A DNA stretch of 7,919 nucleotides, from NCBI GenBank assembly GCA_025936205.1, contig JAICTU010000431.1, positions 1 through 7,919 of the forward strand, in the 5' to 3' direction. Source of the DNA: Polyangiaceae bacterium. GTDB taxonomy: Bacteria > Myxococcota > Polyangia > Polyangiales > Polyangiaceae. A program made the position numbers and the translations under genes. The notes under the pieces are model-generated. The model saw only the letters and a program-made list of their open reading frames with translations. It searched no databases and had not been told where the DNA came from. Below, in pieces: positions 1-6,006 of this stretch (the stretch's first letter is position 1; every line of letters starts with the position of its first letter).

Positions 1-221
1 ACCACAAACCAGGCCCGCGCGCGGCTGCCATCACCGGAAAGCTCCACGCGCGTGATCCGCACACCGTCGAGCGCGGGATCGCTGACCTCGACGTCCAACA
101 AAGAATTCAACTCTTCACGGAACAGCTCTTCGAGACGCTGGCTCCGCAGACCAGCGCCGCGCGCGGCGAGCTCGGAACCCTCTCGTTCCGAGGCGCGCCG
201 CCAACGACGTTGTTTCGCCAT
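1..221 (-). CDS. rbfA: Ribosome-binding factor A, N-terminal part (cut by window edge)
   Basis: The minus-strand frame from the ATG at 221-219 runs open to the window edge, giving 73 codons. After a basic N-terminus (MAKQRRWRRASERE) come the hallmarks of RbfA: RSQRLEELFREELNSLL, the amphipathic first helix; then EVSDPALDGVRITRVELS, matching the family pattern of a D-P-x-L stretch followed by a V-[ST]-x-V-x-[LM]-S strand; then SRARAWFVV, matching the A-x-V-[FY]-V strand. RbfA is a small KH-fold protein that binds the 30S subunit and helps mature the 5' end of 16S rRNA, especially in the cold. An AAGGG lies 7 nt before the ATG. Full-length proteins are about 110-130 residues, so roughly 40 or more are missing. 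In many bacteria rbfA lies between infB and truB; neither is visible here, and the promoter-bearing leader upstream suggests rbfA opens its own transcript. Confidence 0.88.
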   Translation of the reverse strand, partial: MAKQRRWRRASEREGSELAARGAGLRSQRLEELFREELNSLLDVEVSDPALDGVRITRVELSGDGSRARAWFV

Positions 222-287
222 GAAATGCCCTTGCTGGAGCGCACACGCGCCCAGCGAGAAAACCAATGAACAGAACCGGGGCCGCGC

Positions 288-341
288 TCAGGCGGCCGGG
301 TAGGAGACGATCTCACGATGGCTACGTAGGTCATTCGGCAT
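288..341 (-). CDS. Possible 17-codon leader peptide upstream of rbfA
   Basis: A consensus Shine-Dalgarno (AAAGGAG, plus-strand CTCCTTT at 351-357) is followed on the minus strand by three in-frame ATGs at 350, 347 and 341. The third has the best spacing (9 nt) and encodes MPNDLRSHREIVSYPAA, then TGA at 290-288. The stop is 66 nt before the rbfA ATG. This is a stronger ribosome-binding site than rbfA itself has, which is the only reason to list so short a frame. It could be a regulatory leader peptide, a small protein, or the surviving start of a decayed gene. The sequence matches nothing I know. Confidence 0.3.
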   Translation of the reverse strand: MPNDLRSHREIVSYPAA

Positions 342-409
342 CGGCATCATCTCCTTTCGGTCTTCCGGGTATTGGATGGGCTCGGAACCACACGGCCCCG
401 AGCGACGCC

Positions 410-440
410 AGTATGTGACAGCCGAACGGCGCGCTGTCAA
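410..440 (-). promoter_or_regulatory. Candidate sigma-70-type promoter for the rbfA leader
   Basis: On the minus strand a perfect -35 hexamer TTGACA (complement of 435-440) is followed after 19 nt by CATACT (complement of 410-415), a 4/6 match to TATAAT. The spacer is two nucleotides longer than ideal. Transcription would start near 403, giving an untranslated leader of about 180 nt before rbfA. The position fits the only minus-strand gene downstream. Support is motif-only. Confidence 0.4.
416..439. promoter_or_regulatory. 7-bp dyad overlapping the -35 and spacer of the rbfA promoter
   Basis: TGACAGC at 416-422 and GCTGTCA at 433-439 are perfect inverted repeats separated by 10 nt. One arm covers five of the six -35 bases and the other lies just upstream of the -10. 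This is the geometry of a repressor operator, but I cannot name a regulator. The half-sites are in the opposite orientation to the CTGT-N8-ACAG box of proteobacterial LexA. Confidence 0.35.
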
Positions 441-594
441 GGCAGCGACGGTGCAACACCTGCCATGCGACATTGCCGTCGCTGGAGCATCGGACTGGTT
501 TACCCGCGCAAACGTGCAGACTTCCCTCGCAGGTGCCGAGCAGCGGGCACATTCTGGCGTCGCGCGCTGCCGTGTGGGGCCGAGCCCTCTCGCC

Positions 595-2328
595 TCACTG
601 GCAGAGATACGTCGTCGGGCTCCAGCTGCTCTTGCGCAGGGTGCCGGCGCTGCCGTCGGCGTCGTGGCAGCAGTGCCCTTCGGCGGCGCCGGTGGGGTCG
701 AAGAGCACGGCGCTGTCGATGCAGCTGCTCATGAGTGAGGCTCCTGGCAGCAGGTGGGCGGAGGGGTCGAGCGCGATCTGGCCGTTCGAGAGCTGGGTGA
801 TGAAGGGGTTGGGGTCGCTCTCGGCGGCGCTGGTGCGGCCGCCTGCGAAGATCAGTTGCACGAAGCTATCGCCAGGGTCCGTGAGCGGCTGTCCGTTGGG
901 CTGGGCGATGTCGTACCAGAACTTGTCGCCGCAGGGGCCGTCGGAGCTGGCGCGGGAGAAGGTGACGCGGGCGGGAGCGCTGGCGAGCACGGGGGTGAGC
1001 AGGAACTGGCGGTGGCTGGCCCAGGTGGCGTCGCTGGCTTGCGCGAGCACGGCGCCCTGCTCGGTGGAGGCGCCTTCGATCTCGATCGAGCGCCCGTACA
1101 GGCTGTAGAGCACGTTGCTGCCGTCGCCGGCAGTGATGGTCATGAAGAGCTGGGTCGAGGCATCGGAGCAGGTGCGCTGCACGAGGCGGCCGGTGTTGCT
1201 CGCGGACTGGAGATCCAGGCACTTGCCGCTCTGGCGGTTGATGAAGCGGTACTTCTTGTCGGCGCTGATGCCGGTGCTCGACTCGGACGGCACGCGCTGC
1301 GCATACCAGTGGAAGCGGTCGTCGCCAGTGACGTAGTCCTTCTGTTCGATCAGGGCTTCGTCGGCGGGGCCCGCAGAGTCGAAGGTGACCGCCTTGTCGC
1401 TGTTCTGCGCGACCAGCGTGTACATGGCGTCCGCGATGGCGTCTGGCGGCACCGCGTCCGTGCCGACGGGCTCCAGGCTCCACAGCTCGCTCGTGTTGGT
1501 GGGGTTCCACGTGAACTGGACGATCGGCGCGTCCTCGGTGATGGCAGCGTCTTTGACGCGCAGGGAGAGGCCGGTCTTGGCGCGCACCGAGTAGTACTGG
1601 TCGACGGTCGCGAAGGCAAAGCGCTGCAGCGGGTTCGAGAGCGAGCAAGTCTGTTGCACGATGCCGACGTCGTCCGTGGCCGAGTCGTTGTTCAGGCTCA
1701 GGCACTTGCCGCTGCGCACGTTGACCAGCTGGTGGGTGCCGTGGTCGAGCAGCACGCGCCACTGGTCCGAGCCGGGCTGCGAGGGCAGCGCGTGCTGTTC
1801 GGCGACGGCGCCGTTGTCCATCGAGCCCAGATCGATCTGCAGGTACTTGGCGCTCTGGCGGTTGCGCAGGCGATAGATGCCCTTGTCGACGCTGAGCTGG
1901 CTGTCCACCAGCTGCGTGAGCGCCGCCTTCTGCGCCTGGTACCAGCTGCTGAGCTGGCTGCGGTACTGCGCCGGCTCGTGGTTGGGGACCGCGCTCGCGG
2001 CGTCGTCCTGCAGGCGCAAGAGGGCGCGGATGTTGGCGCAGCCGGCGCCGCAGTGCAGCTCGCCCGTCGCCGAGAGTTCGAGCTTGCCGTCTTTGAGCTC
2101 GAAGTCGAGGGCAGCGTCCCAGCGCCCGAGCTCGTTGGCGGTGGCCACGGCGAGCGATGCCGCGAAGGCGTTGGAGTCATACTGGAGCTCGTCGCCGTGG
2201 CAGGTCTTGGCGGCGTCGAAGGCGAGCACCGGGCTCCAGCTACCGTCTTCGGCGTCTTGCTGGGAGCCGCAGGCAAGCAGCGCGAGCAGGAGCGGCGAAA
2301 AGGAGCGGTGAAGGAGCGAAGCGTTCAT
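595..2328 (-). CDS. Lipoprotein with two ricin-type beta-trefoil lectin domains
   Basis: The 577-residue product begins with a lipoprotein signal peptide: hydrophobic residues 11-19, then lipobox LLAC with lipidation Cys20. An unassigned segment (about 21-148, Cys43, 93 and 97) precedes a first beta-trefoil at about 150-288. Its three lobes each carry a ricin-B-like core: YRLRNRQSAKYLQI (152-165), LVNVRSGKCLSL (201-212) and YYSVRAKTGLSLRV (245-258). A second trefoil spans about 301-447, with YTLVAQNSDKAVTF (303-316), YRFINRQSGKCLDL (360-373) and YSLYGRSIEIEG (408-419). Residues 450-577 form an unrecognised C-terminal region with Cys466, 536, 553, 554 and 576. Such trefoils usually bind sugars; no catalytic domain is visible, so an outer-surface carbohydrate-binding role is an inference. 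The ATG at 2328 has no strong Shine-Dalgarno but sits correctly before the signal peptide. The gene appears monocistronic. Confidence 0.88.
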   Translation of the reverse strand: MNASLLHRSFSPLLLALLACGSQQDAEDGSWSPVLAFDAAKTCHGDELQYDSNAFAASLAVATANELGRWDAALDFELKDGKLELSATGELHCGAGCANIRALLRLQDDAASAVPNHEPAQYRSQLSSWYQAQKAALTQLVDSQLSVDKGIYRLRNRQSAKYLQIDLGSMDNGAVAEQHALPSQPGSDQWRVLLDHGTHQLVNVRSGKCLSLNNDSATDDVGIVQQTCSLSNPLQRFAFATVDQYYSVRAKTGLSLRVKDAAITEDAPIVQFTWNPTNTSELWSLEPVGTDAVPPDAIADAMYTLVAQNSDKAVTFDSAGPADEALIEQKDYVTGDDRFHWYAQRVPSESSTGISADKKYRFINRQSGKCLDLQSASNTGRLVQRTCSDASTQLFMTITAGDGSNVLYSLYGRSIEIEGASTEQGAVLAQASDATWASHRQFLLTPVLASAPARVTFSRASSDGPCGDKFWYDIAQPNGQPLTDPGDSFVQLIFAGGRTSAAESDPNPFITQLSNGQIALDPSAHLLPGASLMSSCIDSAVLFDPTGAAEGHCCHDADGSAGTLRKSSWSPTTYLCQ

Positions 2329-2651
2329 GGTGCGCGGTCGTCTTTGCGGCGCGAACTGACGGCGAATCGGAGTACAAATTGATGGAGCGCCGAGGCCGCG
2401 CCATGCGCTGCGGCCGTAACGCAGAAAAGAGGTGGGAGGGGCGCGACGGCGGTGCGCAAAAGCGTGCCGTTCACACGCGCTTTCGCGCCGCCGCGGTGCG
2501 ATCCGGCGGTGTTCGAGCGTCCGGTCGTCACCCTGGTGACCGTTTCGACGCGGAGCGCTGCCGGGCCGCGTTAATGCCCGCGCGCAGCCGCGCGAGCGGC
2601 ACTTCGAGCTACAGCGGAGCGTACGTCGATGTAAGGTGTTGCCGCCTCGAC
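2329..2651. other. Divergent intergenic region between lipoprotein and HAD genes
   Basis: This 323-bp region must hold the promoters for the minus-strand lipoprotein and the plus-strand phosphatase. The plus-strand frame is open across it in phase with the phosphatase, but the codons encode low-complexity Arg/Ala/Gly text with no family resemblance, so I do not count it as coding. A slightly AT-richer patch at about 2366-2383 lies 40-55 nt upstream of the lipoprotein start and could include its -10. No clear -35/-10 pair stands out. The only ordered element is the palindrome at 2527-2540. Confidence 0.5.
2527..2540. repeat. Short palindrome GTCACC-CT-GGTGAC
   Basis: Two perfect 6-bp arms flank a 2-nt centre, inside the divergent intergenic region and about 110 bp before the phosphatase start. 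It could be an operator for a dimeric regulator of one or both divergent genes. A 6-bp palindrome can arise by chance in GC-rich DNA. Confidence 0.3.
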
Positions 2652-3302
2652 ATGGATCTCGCGCTCTTCGACTTCGACGGCACGATCACCGACGGCGATG
2701 GCTTTTTGCCCTTCATTCGTCGGGCGGTGTCGCGGCCGCGCGTGCTCGCGGGCACGCTCGGGCTCAGTCCGCTGATCGCGGGATATCGCGCCGGCTGGGT
2801 CAGCGCATCGCGCATGCGCCAGAGCATCGCCTGGGTCGCCTTTCGTGGCCGCTTGCAGTCGGAGGTTGCCGCGCTCGGTGAGCGCTACGCGCAGACGCTC
2901 GAGCGGCGCGTGCGGCCCGAGGCGCGCGAACGCATCGCCTGGCATCAGGCGCGCGGGGATCGCGTGATCGTGGTCTCGGCCTCGCTCGACTGCTACCTCG
3001 CGCCGTGGTGCCGCTCGCACGGGCTGGAGCTGATCTGCAGTGAGCTGGAGCTGCGCGCGGGCGTGTGTACGGGCCGCTATCGGGGCGGCGACTGTACCGG
3101 ACCGGAGAAGGCGCGGCGCGTGCGCGAGCGCTGTGAGCTCGGTGCCTACGAGCAGGTGTTCGCGTACGGGGACACCCCGGAAGACCGCGAGCTGCTGGCT
3201 CTGGCCCAGCGCCGCTTCTTCCGCTGGCAGGAGCTCGCTGCCGATCCGGGGCCGGTCTCCGCCGCGCTCCGGCCACCGCAGACAGCGCCGCGAGTCGGGT
3301 AA
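2652..3302 (+). CDS. HAD-superfamily subfamily IB phosphatase (SerB-like)
   Basis: The product is 216 residues with all four HAD motifs. Motif I is FDFDGT (nucleophile Asp7 and general acid/base Asp9); motif II is VIVVSAS with Ser109; motif III is Lys153 in GPEKARRV; motif IV is AYGDTPEDRELL (Asp174, Asp178). The alpha-helical cap lies between about residues 15 and 95, a type C1 cap as in phosphoserine phosphatase. Members of this IB family are Mg-dependent phosphomonoesterases; some hydrolyse phosphoserine, others lipid phosphates or unknown substrates, so I give no gene symbol. Start: the open frame extends far upstream, but the ATG at 2652 gives the canonical N-terminus two residues before the motif I strand. 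The only Shine-Dalgarno-like element (TAAGG) is about 15 nt away, so initiation looks weak. The gene ends 82 bp before the sigma factor gene and may be co-transcribed with it. Confidence 0.88.
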   Translation: MDLALFDFDGTITDGDGFLPFIRRAVSRPRVLAGTLGLSPLIAGYRAGWVSASRMRQSIAWVAFRGRLQSEVAALGERYAQTLERRVRPEARERIAWHQARGDRVIVVSASLDCYLAPWCRSHGLELICSELELRAGVCTGRYRGGDCTGPEKARRVRERCELGAYEQVFAYGDTPEDRELLALAQRRFFRWQELAADPGPVSAALRPPQTAPRVG

Positions 3303-3384
3303 TTTCGCACACTTTGCCCGGCGCGCGGATCTCTCGCCAACGTCCGGGGCAGCCTGGCTGTCTGGGTCGGGAAGCCAAAACGCC

Positions 3385-3936
3385 GTGCCCGAGGACGAGA
3401 ACACCGCAGCATTGGTTGCGCGCGCCCGGCGTGGGGAAGCGGCCGCCTTCGAGGCGTTGGTGCGCCGCCACCTGCGCCCCGCGTACGCGATCGCGCTCGC
3501 CGTCGTGGCTCGCCCCTCCGACGCGGAAGATGTGGCTCAGGAAGCAATGATGGTAGCTTGTGAACGGATCGACACTTGCCGAGACCCCCGGCGCTTCAGT
3601 GCCTGGTTGTTTCAAAGCGTGCGCAACCACTCGCGCAACTGGCTCGCCAAGCGCAAGCTGCGCGACGTGAGCAAGGACGCGGAGCCACCCGAGGCGGTGC
3701 ACGGGGGGCCGGATCCAGATGCGGGGGCGTTTCGCGCGCAGCTCCTCACGGCACTGGGCCAGCTGGGGGAGGTGGAGCGCGAGGTCGTGCTGTTGCACGA
3801 TCTGGATGGCTGGACGCACCCGGAGATCGCCGACGCGCTCGGGATCTCGGTGGTGATGTCGCGCCAGCACCTGTTTCAAGCGCGGCGCCGACTGCGCGGC
3901 GAGTTCCGGTCGCTGGCGGCGGGAGACGCATCATGA
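3385..3936 (+). CDS. ECF-family RNA polymerase sigma factor (RpoE-like)
   Basis: The 183-residue product has the two-domain ECF layout. Sigma region 2 spans about residues 10-92: the helix RRGEAAAFEALVRRHLRP, then DAEDVAQEAMMVA (46-58), the conserved core-binding segment, then FSAWLFQSVRNHSRNWLAKRK (71-91), the region 2.3-2.4 helix contacting the -10. A linker of about 25 residues leads to sigma region 4 (about 118-175) with the helix-turn-helix HPEIADALGISVVMSRQHLF and a basic RARRRLR-type end. The GTG start at 3385 has GGGAAG 10 nt upstream; the frame is open further upstream but without sigma-like sequence. The stop overlaps the next gene by ATGA, implying translational coupling to its likely anti-sigma partner. 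I could not find a recognisable GGAAC/CGTC-type autoregulated promoter in the 82-bp gap upstream. Confidence 0.92.
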   Translation: MPEDENTAALVARARRGEAAAFEALVRRHLRPAYAIALAVVARPSDAEDVAQEAMMVACERIDTCRDPRRFSAWLFQSVRNHSRNWLAKRKLRDVSKDAEPPEAVHGGPDPDAGAFRAQLLTALGQLGEVEREVVLLHDLDGWTHPEIADALGISVVMSRQHLFQARRRLRGEFRSLAAGDAS

Positions 3937-4274
3937 ACGACGACCGTTTCGACTTTTCCGCTCTGGATCCGGCGCGTGACGCCGAGCGCTGGGAGCAGCG
4001 CATCCGTCAGGTGGTGGCGCACGCGGCGCGAGCGCGGCGCTGGACGGTGAGCGCGCAGCTGACGCGCTGGGCGCGGCCGGCGCTCGGGTTGGCCGCAGCG
4101 GCAGCGCTGTTCAGCGGCCTGGGTCTGATCGTGATCATGGGCAGCCTCGATCAGGGCAGCCTCGATCCAGGCAGCAGGGCGCAGGAGGCGCCGAGCGCGA
4201 TCCTGTCGCGCTGGGCCGCCACGGACGAGGCGCCGTCGACGCGCCGCTTGCTGACCGTCCTGGGGGAGCAATGA
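3933..4274 (+). CDS. Short single-TM protein, putative anti-sigma factor (CnrY-like architecture)
   Basis: The product is 113 residues: a charged cytoplasmic N-terminus (1-47, including FDFSALDPARDAERWEQRI at 6-24), one transmembrane helix at about 48-69, and a 44-residue outer tail. It has no cysteine at all, so it is not a zinc-binding (HxxxCxxC) anti-sigma. The ATG overlaps the sigma stop (ATGA) with GGGAGA 7 nt upstream, and the stop overlaps the next gene the same way. Position and topology match CnrY of the cnrYXH system, a short membrane-tethered anti-sigma whose cytoplasmic N-terminus holds the sigma factor. The anti-sigma role is inferred from topology and operon position; I do not recognise a named domain. 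The tail contains an in-frame duplication (GSLDQ/GSLDP). Confidence 0.8.
   Translation: MNDDRFDFSALDPARDAERWEQRIRQVVAHAARARRWTVSAQLTRWARPALGLAAAAALFSGLGLIVIMGSLDQGSLDPGSRAQEAPSAILSRWAATDEAPSTRRLLTVLGEQ
4139..4168 (+). repeat. 15-bp in-frame tandem duplication
   Basis: GGGCAGCCTCGATCA (4139-4153) is followed directly by GGGCAGCCTCGATCC (4154-4168), identical except for the last base. It lies just after the transmembrane helix of the putative anti-sigma and duplicates five residues (GSLDQ, GSLDP). The length keeps the frame, so this is a length-variable juxtamembrane linker. Confidence 0.75.
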
Positions 4275-4753
4275 CCCTGGCCAGCAGCGAACCCAGTGCC
4301 CCGCGCAGTATCCGTCTGCTCACCGCCCTGCTGCTGGTGGCGACGTTTGCCTCGGGCACGATCACGGGCGCCGCCCTGACGCTGTGGGTGCGCCATGAAC
4401 ATCACGGTCCGCCCGGGCCGCCCCCGTTCGGGGCCCTGCCGATCGATGAGCTCGGGCTCTCACCGGAGCAGGAGCAGCGCGCCGATGCCATCTTCGAGCG
4501 TCATCGCCCGGAGCTGGACGCGATCCTGCAAGAGGGCTTCCCGAAGGTGCGCAAGGTCAACGACCAGATCGAGAGCGAGATCCGGGAGATCCTGACGCCC
4601 GAGCAGCGCACGCGGCTGGACGAGCTGAAGGCGCGGCGCCCGCCGCCACGGCATCATCGTCGCGGTGGTCCGGGCGGTCCCTTCCCGCCGGGGCCTCCGC
4701 CGGATGACTTTGGGGGGCCACCCCCGCGGGAGCCTCCGCAGAAAACTCAGTGA
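4271..4753 (+). CDS. Periplasmic sensor of the CnrX/CpxP/Spy (Metal_resist) type
   Basis: The product is 160 residues with an N-terminal membrane anchor (about 16-39), then a His-rich juxtamembrane patch RHEHHG (His42, 44, 45). An alpha-helical periplasmic domain follows with two LTxxQ-like motifs: LSPEQ (63-67) and LTPEQ (108-112). The C-terminus is Pro/Gly-rich with His128 and His129. CpxP, Spy and ZraP are periplasmic helical-hook proteins of envelope stress; CnrX is a membrane-anchored relative that binds Ni/Co and controls its sigma via CnrY. The length (CnrX is about 148 residues), the anchor and the His cluster directly after it fit CnrX best. A metal-sensing role is inferred; the chaperone-like Spy role is the alternative. 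The ATG overlaps the upstream stop (ATGA), so it is coupled to the sigma and anti-sigma genes. Confidence 0.85.
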   Translation: MTLASSEPSAPRSIRLLTALLLVATFASGTITGAALTLWVRHEHHGPPGPPPFGALPIDELGLSPEQEQRADAIFERHRPELDAILQEGFPKVRKVNDQIESEIREILTPEQRTRLDELKARRPPPRHHRRGGPGGPFPPGPPPDDFGGPPPREPPQKTQ

Positions 4754-4782
4754 CCCGTGGGGCACCGCGTGTTAGCGACTCA

Positions 4783-4800
4783 GTGTGCTGGGTGTGCTGG
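4783..4800 (+). repeat. 9-bp perfect tandem repeat at the start of the small lipoprotein
   Basis: GTGTGCTGG occurs twice back to back (4783-4791 and 4792-4800). It creates two possible in-frame GTG starts (4785 and 4794) for the following lipoprotein and keeps the frame. It sits where upstream frames would otherwise supply a signal-peptide n-region, so slippage here could also explain the unusual N-terminus. Confidence 0.7.
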
Positions 4801-5324
4801 CCTTCTCGCCGCTCGTCGCGTTGCTACTGGGAGTGCAGGCGCTGCTGCTCGGCGCGTGTGGCTTGAAGCTGGATACCGGCCCCAGCGGGGGCTCGATGGC
4901 GCAAACCGATCAGAGCACCGAGCAGAGCCAGCCGAGCGGCTCCGGCGGTAGCAGCAGCGCGCCCACCTTGCCGCCCGAAGCCGCGCTCAGCCCCGGCAGG
5001 CTGCGCGGCTTCCAGCTGCGCGGCAGCGCCGAGTACAGCAGCGAAGAGAGTCGCTTCCTGCAGTGCGGCTATCGTGAGCAGTGGTCGGTGCAGTTCGAGG
5101 GCAGCGCCTTCGAGCGCGTGCAAGAGCAGGCGCTGAGCGAGGAGTGCGAGCTCTCGCGGTGTCTGTTCGCCATCGAGGGCACGGGGGATCTGAGCGCGCG
5201 CGGGCGTTACGGTGAGGTGCGGACCTATCCGCGCGAGATCACCATCACCAGCTTGAGCCGGCTGGAGCTGGTGACGCGCGCCGCCGACATCGGCGCCCTG
5301 AACGACGTCAGCTGCCCGCGCTGA
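4785..5324 (+). CDS. Small lipoprotein of unknown function, last gene of the sigma operon
   Basis: The product has about 179 residues. A hydrophobic stretch (2-22) leads to lipobox LGAC with lipidation Cys25, then a Ser/Gly/Gln-rich linker (about 32-60) and a compact C-terminal domain with Cys94, 121, 126 and 177, probably two disulphides. I do not recognise the domain. The start is uncertain: the frame opens after a TAG at 4773-4775, GTG 4785 has no Shine-Dalgarno, and the resulting signal peptide lacks the usual basic n-region. Frames starting at GTG 4750 (overlapping the previous stop) or GTG 4757 would supply Arg-containing n-regions but are out of phase. A one-base indel near 4783-4800 is therefore possible. 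It lies 31 bp after the sensor gene and is probably in the same operon, suggesting an envelope-stress target or accessory. Confidence 0.75.
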   Translation: MLGVLAFSPLVALLLGVQALLLGACGLKLDTGPSGGSMAQTDQSTEQSQPSGSGGSSSAPTLPPEAALSPGRLRGFQLRGSAEYSSEESRFLQCGYREQWSVQFEGSAFERVQEQALSEECELSRCLFAIEGTGDLSARGRYGEVRTYPREITITSLSRLELVTRAADIGALNDVSCPR

Positions 5325-5350
5325 CGCCGTCGCCCGGCCAAGACCGGCGA
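5306..5350 (+). terminator. Two adjacent hairpins at the end of the sigma operon (weak terminator candidate)
   Basis: CGTCAGC (5306-5312) pairs with GCTGACG (5320-5326) across a 7-nt loop, spanning the lipoprotein stop codon. A second stem, TCGCCCGG (5330-5337) with CCGGCGA (5344-5350), has one bulged C. A TTTTT run follows at 5361-5365, 10 nt after the second stem, too far for a textbook intrinsic terminator. Confidence 0.3.
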
Positions 5351-5409
5351 AAGGACAGGGTTTTTGCGTTCAGGTGGACAGCTGGCAGTTTGTTCAGTAT
5401 ATACCTCCC

Positions 5410-6006
5410 ATGCAGGGCGCACTCTTCGGCTCCGGCGCGCCGCGCTTCGACCCGGCGCTGCCGCAGATTCGCCGGATCGAGCTCGCCGGTGGCGCCTGGA
5501 TCGAGCATCACCCCGGCTGGCTCGAAGGGCACAATCGTGTCTTCGACTCGCTGGCGAGTCACGTGCCGTGGCGGAGCCAACGCCGCCAGATGTACGATCG
5601 CGAGGTGGACGTGCCGCGTCTCGTCGCGCGCGCGCCGGAGCAGGGCCCCATCGCAGAGCTGTTGCGCGGCCTCTCTCAGACGCTGTCGGCGCGCTACCAC
5701 TGGGCCCTTCAGAGCATCACGCTGGCGCACTACCGGACGGGTCGGGACAGTGTGGCATTTCACGGCGACAAGCTCGGGCGCCTGGTGGATGACAGCATCG
5801 TCGCGACCGTTTCGGTGGGCGCGCCGCGGCGTTTCCTGATGAAGCCCGCGGGTGGCGGGCCATCGCTCGCCTTCGACCTGGGCTGGGGCGATCTGTTCGT
5901 GATGGGCGGCACTTGCCAGCGCACGTGGCACCATGCCATCCCCAAGCGGGCGCACGCCGACCCGCGCATCAGCATCATGTTCCGCCCGATCGTTCCGACC
6001 GACTAG
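5410..6006 (+). CDS. AlkB-family 2-oxoglutarate/Fe(II)-dependent dioxygenase
   Basis: The product is 198 residues. It contains VPWRSQRRQMYDREVDVPRL (52-71), a signature of bacterial AlkB-like proteins, then the jelly-roll core. The iron ligands are HxD at His118-Gly-Asp120 and a distal His in GGTCQRTWHHAIPK (His175). 2-Oxoglutarate is bound by the RxxxxxR motif Arg186-ISIMF-Arg192. AlkB enzymes oxidatively remove methyl groups from 1-methyladenine and 3-methylcytosine in DNA or RNA. All catalytic residues are present, so it should be active. I choose the ATG at 5410 because related proteins begin with a short M-x-G-x-LF stretch; an in-frame GTG at 5374 would add 12 residues. Neither has a strong Shine-Dalgarno. 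It follows the lipoprotein gene by 85 bp. No Ada-type operator was recognised. Confidence 0.92.
   Translation: MQGALFGSGAPRFDPALPQIRRIELAGGAWIEHHPGWLEGHNRVFDSLASHVPWRSQRRQMYDREVDVPRLVARAPEQGPIAELLRGLSQTLSARYHWALQSITLAHYRTGRDSVAFHGDKLGRLVDDSIVATVSVGAPRRFLMKPAGGGPSLAFDLGWGDLFVMGGTCQRTWHHAIPKRAHADPRISIMFRPIVPTD

Larger units (their letters stand above)
222..594. other. Leader and spacer between rbfA and the lectin lipoprotein
   Basis: This 373-bp stretch has no convincing full-length gene on either strand. Its rbfA-proximal half (222-440) holds a candidate promoter, a dyad, a consensus Shine-Dalgarno and a mini-ORF, listed separately, all on the minus strand. The other half (441-594) lies 3' of the lipoprotein gene. 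I see no GC-hairpin plus T-run terminator there and no tRNA-like cloverleaf. Open frames crossing the region on both strands have no recognisable protein features. Confidence 0.6.

Noticed and set aside
754..2382. 542-codon plus-strand open frame antisense to the lectin lipoprotein
   Set aside because: It encodes Ala/Val/Gly/Arg-rich text with no domain, while the opposite strand has a lipobox and six trefoil lobes. The frame is open because of GC-rich third positions.
2157..2651. N-terminal extension of the HAD phosphatase
   Set aside because: The added residues are low-complexity Arg-rich and overlap the divergent lipoprotein gene. Motif I sits at the N-terminus when the ATG at 2652 is used.
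3040..3384. N-terminal extension of the ECF sigma factor
   Set aside because: It overlaps the HAD gene in another frame and has no sigma-like sequence. GTG 3385 has a fair Shine-Dalgarno and gives the usual ECF length.
2800..3879. 359-codon minus-strand open frame across the HAD and sigma genes
   Set aside because: It is antisense to two genes with complete motifs and shows no domain of its own.
5374..5409. GTG start 12 codons upstream for the AlkB-family protein
   Set aside because: Kept only as an alternative. Related proteins begin near the MQGALFG position, and the extra residues have no counterpart I recall.
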